From CAVRXQ01 sp963849105 (GTDB lineage: Bacteria > Actinomycetota > Acidimicrobiia > Acidimicrobiales > Bog-793), in contig CAWKGD010000002.1 of NCBI GenBank assembly GCA_963849105.1, forward strand, positions 1-64,000: 64,000 nt of DNA, in the 5' to 3' direction. Numbering within the stretch: position 1 is the stretch's first letter; every line of letters starts with the position of its first letter. Shown one piece after another: positions 59,842 through 64,000 of the stretch. The notes beneath the pieces are model-generated. The model made no database searches. It saw nothing but the letters and a program-made list of their open reading frames with translations, and was not told where the DNA came from. Both the position numbers and the translations under genes were made by a program.

Positions 59842-60446
59842 ACACGCCGGAATTCTCCGACGCGATCCGCGGGCGGCTCTTTGAAGAACGCGTCATCTCG
59901 CTCTTCGGCCCGCTCACCGACGAGGCGGTGCCGGAGGTCGCCGGACAGCTCTGGACGCTCGACGCGACGGGAGACGATCCGGTGACGCTGATGCTGTCGT
60001 GCCGGCAGGGATCCGTGCGCGCGACGCTCGCCCTGGTCGACGCGTTCGACGTCGTCGATGTCGAGGTGCACGCGACCTGCCTCGGCGCACTCGAGGGTCC
60101 CCCGGTCGGAATCCTCGCCGCCTGCTCGCGCCGGCGCGCCGCGCCGAACACGCGGCTGTTCCTGCGGGACGAGCCGGCATCGATCGACGGGTCGTATCGG
60201 ACGTTGCAGCAATCCGCCGAGGTGCTCTTCGAGGAGCGGCGACAGCTGCTCGAGCGGCTCGCCGCCTCGACGAACGGCCGGCGGTCGCTCGGCGACCTCG
60301 TGGCCGACTTTGAGAAAGGACGCATCCTCACTGCCGAGGAGGCGATCGCCTACGGCCTGATCGACGAGGTGACGCCAGAGGTCGACAGGATCGTCGCGTT
60401 GCGACGGCAGAACCCAGGGATCGGTTTCAAAAAGCCGCGGCGTTAG
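59838..60446 (+). CDS. ClpP-fold protein without the catalytic triad (ClpR-like)
   Basis: 202 residues. The ClpP fold is traceable: FEERVISLFGPLTDEAVPEV, DDPVTLMLSCRQGSVRATLALVDAF, LFEERRQLLERLAASTNG, then GRILTAEEAIAYGLIDEV at the end. At the Ser position the segment is CLGALEGPPVG (Gly87), at the His position FLRDEP (Arg110), and the Asp position is KGR. All three catalytic residues are lost. It resembles the inactive ClpR subunits of cyanobacteria and plastids in concept only. ATG 59838 overlaps the XRE stop (ATGA). It may associate with the active ClpP (inference). Confidence 0.82.
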   Translation: MNTPEFSDAIRGRLFEERVISLFGPLTDEAVPEVAGQLWTLDATGDDPVTLMLSCRQGSVRATLALVDAFDVVDVEVHATCLGALEGPPVGILAACSRRRAAPNTRLFLRDEPASIDGSYRTLQQSAEVLFEERRQLLERLAASTNGRRSLGDLVADFEKGRILTAEEAIAYGLIDEVTPEVDRIVALRRQNPGIGFKKPRR

Positions 60447-60470
60447 GGCGCCCTCTCTGAGCGCGGCTGG

Positions 60471-61955
60471 TTACTGCGCGCCCGCCGGGCTCGGCACCGC
60501 GCCCGGTCCGAGTGCCACCTCGGGAACCGCCCGACGCGGATTGCGGATCGTCGCCAACGCGAGCAGTCCGCCCGCCGCGCACGCGCCGGCGGCGATCAGC
60601 ACCGCGTTGCGAAATCCCGAGTTGAACAGCAGCGGCTTCAAGTAGGACCGCCCGCCGATCCCTGCCGCCGCCGGAAGGACGGCGACGGCGATCAAGCTCG
60701 CGGCGCGCGCGACGGCGTTGTTCACGGCCGACGCGACACCCGTGTTCTGGTCCGGCGCCGAGCCGAGCACGGTCGCGGTCAGCGGAGCGACGGTCAAGCT
60801 GAGACCGAAACCGAAGACCAGGATCGCTGGCAGCACGACTCCCAGATAGGTCGCGCTCGGGCCGATGCGCGCGAAGAGCGCGAGCCCGCCTCCGGCGACG
60901 ATCGGACCGAGGCCCATGAAAAAGCGCGGTCCGTAGCGCGAGGAGAGCGCGCCAAATCGCGCTGAAAGGAAAAAGAGCACCATCGACGCCGGCAGCAGGC
61001 CCGCTCCCGCTTCGAGCGGCGTGAAGTGCAGCACTTGTTCGAGCTCGACCGGTGCGAGGAAAAACGCCCCACCGAACGCGCCGTAGATGAAAAACGTCGC
61101 AAGGTTGGCGGCGCTGAACTGTCGCGACGAGAAGATGCGGAGCGGTACGAGCGGATTCGCCGAGCGGCGCTCGATGAAGATGAACGCCACCAAGACCGCA
61201 GCGCCGCCGATGATCGCGACGAGGTCGCTTGGTGACGTCCAGCCGACCGAAGGTCCTTCGATCAACCCATAGGTGAGGCCGACGAGCCCGAAGGTCGCGG
61301 CCGCTGCTCCGGTGAGGTCGACGCGCCCGGTCTCGAGCGGGTTGCGGGTCTCGGGGACGTGACGCTGCGCGAGCACGACGACGGCGATGGCGATCGGGGC
61401 GTTGATGTAGAAGATCAGCCTCCACGAAACGGCGTCGATCAAGTAGCCGCCGAGGAACGGCCCGATCGCCGCCGCGATGACGCCGAGCCCGGACCAGGCG
61501 CCGATGGCGCGTGAGCGGTCCTCTTTCACGAAGACGGCTTCGATGATCGCGAGACTTCCCGGCGTCAACAGCGCACCGCCGACGCCCTGCGCGGCGCGCG
61601 CCCCGATCAGCACGCCGGTGTCCGGAGCCACGCCGCAGACCATCGAGGCGACGGCGAACGCGATGACGCCGATGACGAAGATCCGTCGGCGTCCGTAGCG
61701 GTCACCGAGAGCACCCCCGAGGAGGATCAATCCGGACAGGGTGAGCATGTAGGCGTTGACGAGCCACTGGAGATCCGCGACCGAGGCGTGGAAGTCCTTG
61801 CCGATCGCGGGCAGTGCGATGCTCACCACGGTGCTGTCGATGAAGGCCATTCCGGAGCCGAGGACGGTCGCGGCGAGGACGAAGCGTCCCTTCGCCGTCG
61901 CGTAGCGGATCGGGTCGAATGCCGCCGTGGCGGCTCCGGACTGCTGAATCGCCAT
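60471..61955 (-). CDS. MFS drug/metabolite exporter, DHA2 (EmrB/QacA-type, 14 helices)
   Basis: 494 residues. The family signature AFIDSTVVSIALPAIGKDFHASVADLQWLVNAYML is helix 1 with its motif; GALGDRYGRRRIFVIG is MFS motif A; GVGGALLTPGSLAII and GPFLGGYLIDAVSWRLIFYINAPIAIAV are motif C and the QacA-type region. About 14 membrane helices. Pumps out an organic cation or similar compound by proton antiport; substrate unknown. ATG 61955 with AAAGGA upstream; the open frame to 62237 is not used. Confidence 0.93.
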   Translation of the reverse strand: MAIQQSGAATAAFDPIRYATAKGRFVLAATVLGSGMAFIDSTVVSIALPAIGKDFHASVADLQWLVNAYMLTLSGLILLGGALGDRYGRRRIFVIGVIAFAVASMVCGVAPDTGVLIGARAAQGVGGALLTPGSLAIIEAVFVKEDRSRAIGAWSGLGVIAAAIGPFLGGYLIDAVSWRLIFYINAPIAIAVVVLAQRHVPETRNPLETGRVDLTGAAAATFGLVGLTYGLIEGPSVGWTSPSDLVAIIGGAAVLVAFIFIERRSANPLVPLRIFSSRQFSAANLATFFIYGAFGGAFFLAPVELEQVLHFTPLEAGAGLLPASMVLFFLSARFGALSSRYGPRFFMGLGPIVAGGGLALFARIGPSATYLGVVLPAILVFGFGLSLTVAPLTATVLGSAPDQNTGVASAVNNAVARAASLIAVAVLPAAAGIGGRSYLKPLLFNSGFRNAVLIAAGACAAGGLLALATIRNPRRAVPEVALGPGAVPSPAGAQ

Positions 61956-62065
61956 CGCTCGGTCCTTTCCGAACGCTCCGATGGGGAGAATATTGGCGAC
62001 CTTTTGGTCCGCGTCGGTTGGTTCACAGAGGGCTCGGCGACGTGGCATTGTGGGAGGCACGTGAA

Positions 62066-62085
62066 GCGGGTCCCGCGAGGCCCGC
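62066..62085 (+). promoter_or_regulatory. PyrR-binding-loop match in the pyrR leader
   Basis: GGTCCCGCGAGGCC at 62069-62082 matches the PyrR binding-loop consensus ARUCCNGNGAGGYU at 12 of 14 positions; the two differences replace the outer A-U pair by G-C. GCGGG and CCCGC extend the stem at 62066-62085. It ends 20 bases before the pyrR start, so PyrR with UMP could shield the ribosome site. Seen motif; role inferred. Confidence 0.65.
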
Positions 62086-62105
62086 ACGGACGGAGAGGGA
62101 GCACG

Positions 62106-62675
62106 GTGGCGGAGCGTGAGCGGAGGCTGGCCCGCCCGACGGGGCGCGTCTTCGTTCCCCGTGCCTTCGTGATGGACCCCGAAGATGTCCGCCGTGCCCT
62201 GACGCGCATCGCCCACGAGATACTCGAGCGCAACCACGGGACCGACGACCTCGTCGTCATCGGCCTGCAGACGGGCGGTGTCCCCCTCGCCAAGCGGATC
62301 GTCGGCGAGATCGCCCGCATCGACGGGTCGAAAATCCCCTTTGGCACGATCGACGTCGCCTTCTACCGCGACGACTTCGGGCTCCGGCCCGTGCTACCGG
62401 AGGAGGCGACGGAGATCCCGGTCGACCTCACCGGGCGCGTCGTCGTCTTGGTCGACGACGTCTTGTTCACCGGCCGCACGGTGAGGGCCGCGCTCGACGC
62501 CCTCGCCGACCACGGCCGTGCGCGGACGATCCAACTTGCGGTGATGGTCGACCGCGGACACCGTGAGCTGCCGATCCGACCGGATTACGTCGGCAAGAAC
62601 CTGCCGACGAGCCGCAAGGAGATGGTCGACGTCAGCGAAGAGGGCGTCGCGCTCGGCGACTTGATCGAGGGGTGA
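62106..62675 (+). CDS. pyrR: Bifunctional pyrimidine operon regulator / uracil phosphoribosyltransferase
   Basis: 189 residues. RAFVMDPEDVRRALTRIAHEILERN, LVVIGLQTGGVPLAKRI and the PRPP loop VVVLVDDVLFTGRTVRAALDAL are PyrR signatures, ending PIRPDYVGKNLPTSRKEMVDVS. GTG 62106 with GAGGGAG upstream. Regulates the pyr operon and salvages uracil. Stop overlaps pyrB as GTGA. Confidence 0.95.
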   Translation: MAERERRLARPTGRVFVPRAFVMDPEDVRRALTRIAHEILERNHGTDDLVVIGLQTGGVPLAKRIVGEIARIDGSKIPFGTIDVAFYRDDFGLRPVLPEEATEIPVDLTGRVVVLVDDVLFTGRTVRAALDALADHGRARTIQLAVMVDRGHRELPIRPDYVGKNLPTSRKEMVDVSEEGVALGDLIEG

Positions 62676-63700
62676 TCGCCGTGAAGCATCGCCATTTGCT
62701 CGGCATCGAGGACCTCGATCGCGCAGAGTTCGTCGAGCTCTTGCAGCTTTCGAGCCGATTCGCCGAGGTCGCCGCCCGCCCGATACCCCGCGTCCCGGCG
62801 CTTCGCGGAAAGACGGTGGCGACGATGTTCTTCGAGAACTCGACCCGCACCCGGCTCTCCTTCGAAGCGGCCGCGAAGCGCCTCTCCGCGGAGACGATGT
62901 CGTTTTCTGTCGGTACGTCCTCGGTCGCAAAGGGGGAGTCGCTGCGCGACACCGTTGAGACGATCGACGCGATGGGCGTCGACGCGATGGTGGTGCGTCA
63001 CCATTCCGCCGGCGCGCCGCACCGCGTCACGTCGTGGGTCGACGCGTCGGTGATCAATGCGGGCGACGGCCAGCACGAGCATCCGACTCAGGCGCTCGCC
63101 GACTGCTACACGCTCCTCGACGCGCTCGGCGACGGCCGTCTCGCGCGGGGAGATCTCGCCGATCTGTCGATTGCGATCGTCGGTGACATCCGCCACAGTC
63201 GAGTCGCGCGATCGGATGCGATGGCGTTTCGGCTCCTCGGCGCACGCGTCATCTTCGTCGCGCCGACGACGCTGCTGCCGCCGTCGCTCGAGGGTTTCGA
63301 CGTCGATATCGAGCACGAGCTAGATCCGATCATCGGTGACCTGGACGTCGTCTACGCGCTGCGGCTGCAGACCGAACGGATGACCGAGTCGTACATCCCC
63401 TCGATGCGTGAGTACGCGACGCGCTACGGGCTCAATGCCGATCGAGCACGTCGCATGCGCAAAGGGTCCTTCATCATGCACCCCGGTCCGATGAACCGCG
63501 GCGTCGAGATCGAAGCCGAGGTGGCTTCAGCCGAGAATGCGCTCGTCACGCGCCAGGTGACGAGTGGTGTGGCAGTCCGCATGGCGGTGCTGTTCGCACT
63601 GTTGGCATCGCCGGGCGCGATCGACGCCGCGACACCGGACTTTGGTGAACAGGGCGCCGAAATCGAGGAGATCGAGCGCTCCGGACGGCGAAGTGCCTGA
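62672..63700 (+). CDS. pyrB: Aspartate carbamoyltransferase catalytic subunit
   Basis: 342 residues. Carbamoyl-phosphate site FFENSTRTRLSFEAAAKRL, HHSAGAPHRV, GDGQHEHPTQALADCYTLLDAL and IAIVGDIRHSRVARSDAMAF, then IMHPGPMNRGVEIEAEV. De novo pyrimidine synthesis, second gene of the pyr operon. GTG 62672 overlaps pyrR; GTG 62681 is an alternative. Confidence 0.96.
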   Translation: MIAVKHRHLLGIEDLDRAEFVELLQLSSRFAEVAARPIPRVPALRGKTVATMFFENSTRTRLSFEAAAKRLSAETMSFSVGTSSVAKGESLRDTVETIDAMGVDAMVVRHHSAGAPHRVTSWVDASVINAGDGQHEHPTQALADCYTLLDALGDGRLARGDLADLSIAIVGDIRHSRVARSDAMAFRLLGARVIFVAPTTLLPPSLEGFDVDIEHELDPIIGDLDVVYALRLQTERMTESYIPSMREYATRYGLNADRARRMRKGSFIMHPGPMNRGVEIEAEVASAENALVTRQVTSGVAVRMAVLFALLASPGAIDAATPDFGEQGAEIEEIERSGRRSA

Positions 63701-64000
63701 CTCCCGGGCCGCGAGCTCGAGACGCCGGGTCGTCATCCGGGGCGGGACGCTCGTCGACGAGACGGGCGAGCGCCGCGGCGACGTCGCTATCGAAGGCGGT
63801 CGCATCGTCGAGGTCGCGACCTCGATCGAGCCGCCGAAGGGCGCGATGGTGCTCGACGCCGAGGGTTGCCTCGTTTCGCCGGGCCTCGTCGATCTGCACA
63901 CGCACCTTCGCGAGCCGGGTGGCGAAACCGCAGAGACCATCGAGTCCGGCACGCGAGCAGCGGCGTTCGGCGGATACACGGCGGTCGTCGCGATGGCCAA
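63693..64000 (+). CDS. pyrC: Dihydroorotase, N-terminal part (runs off the window)
   Basis: From GTG 63693 the frame reads VVIRGGTLVDETGERRGDVAIEGGRIVEVA and LVSPGLVDLHTHLREPGGETAETI, with the zinc-binding HxH (HTH) of class I dihydroorotase, then FGGYTAVVAMA at the window edge. Overlaps the pyrB end by 8 bases. The remaining two thirds are outside. Confidence 0.9.
   Translation, partial: MPDSRAASSRRRVVIRGGTLVDETGERRGDVAIEGGRIVEVATSIEPPKGAMVLDAEGCLVSPGLVDLHTHLREPGGETAETIESGTRAAAFGGYTAVVAMA

Noticed and set aside
1..64000. CRISPR array, rRNA, complete insertion sequence or toxin-antitoxin pair
   Set aside because: No regularly spaced repeats, no rRNA-like stretch and no transposase seen. The XRE gene at 59.6 kb lacks a toxin partner.

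Overview
The window reads as a chromosomal segment of a GC-rich actinobacterium, most probably class Acidimicrobiia. The evidence is the bacterial proteasome activator (Bpa), the phosphatase-DUF3090-SCO1664 operon, a menaquinone gene cluster, an F420-type oxidoreductase, the order aroC-aroKB-aroQ-pepP-efp-nusB...pyrR-pyrB-pyrC, and very frequent GTG starts with ATGA/GTGA stop-start overlaps. The secreted S53 acid peptidase would suit an acidic habitat. The taxonomic call is inference from gene content; no rRNA is present.

Layout. 0.1-5.1 kb: secreted sedolisin with TIG repeats, then a dienelactone hydrolase/DUF6295 pair. 5.1-14.4 kb: an accessory, visibly more AT-rich stretch holding an acyl desaturase, a frameshifted DUF998 protein, an SRPBCC protein, a PMT-type membrane glycosyltransferase coupled to an excisionase-like HTH gene, a repeat cluster, and a tyrosine integrase broken by three frameshifts beside tRNA-Arg(CCT). 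This looks like a decaying element integrated at a tRNA gene. 13-23.4 kb: a GlxA-type regulator, methyltransferase, succinate-semialdehyde dehydrogenase, MalY-like lyase, Bcp peroxiredoxin, FrhB-like protein, uracil-DNA glycosylase, the phosphatase-DUF3090-SCO1664 operon and MsrB. 23.5-31.3 kb: Bpa, dnaE with a consensus DnaA box just upstream, and a YyaL-type thioredoxin-domain protein. 31.3-36.8 kb: menaquinone genes menE, menB, menA, menH and menD. 36.8-41.1 kb: a CitE/MaoC pair and an agmatine-to-putrescine module (ptcA, a permease remnant, aguA). 41.2-47.5 kb: DUF169, tyrS, a lipoprotein, DUF885, a flavin reductase and RNase D. 47.7-51.3 kb: an operon of ATP-grasp enzyme, CCAEP-tail radical SAM protein and Cys-rich protein. 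51.4-58.4 kb: NifU-like protein, chorismate-pathway genes, pepP, efp, nusB and a PurM-like protein. 58.5-62 kb: cupin, ClpP, XRE regulator, a ClpP homologue lacking the catalytic triad, and an MFS exporter. 62.1-64 kb: pyrR (with a PyrR-binding-loop match in its leader), pyrB and the start of pyrC.

Most interesting points: (1) the divergent clpP / XRE / inactive-ClpP locus around a perfect AT-rich palindrome; (2) the ATP-grasp + CCAEP radical SAM operon of unknown product; (3) an AroK-AroB frame that stays open through aroQ into pepP; (4) the PyrR loop with a compensatory G-C change; (5) the DnaA box before dnaE; (6) the excisionase - 40-residue ORF - glycosyltransferase chain coupled by two stop-start overlaps.
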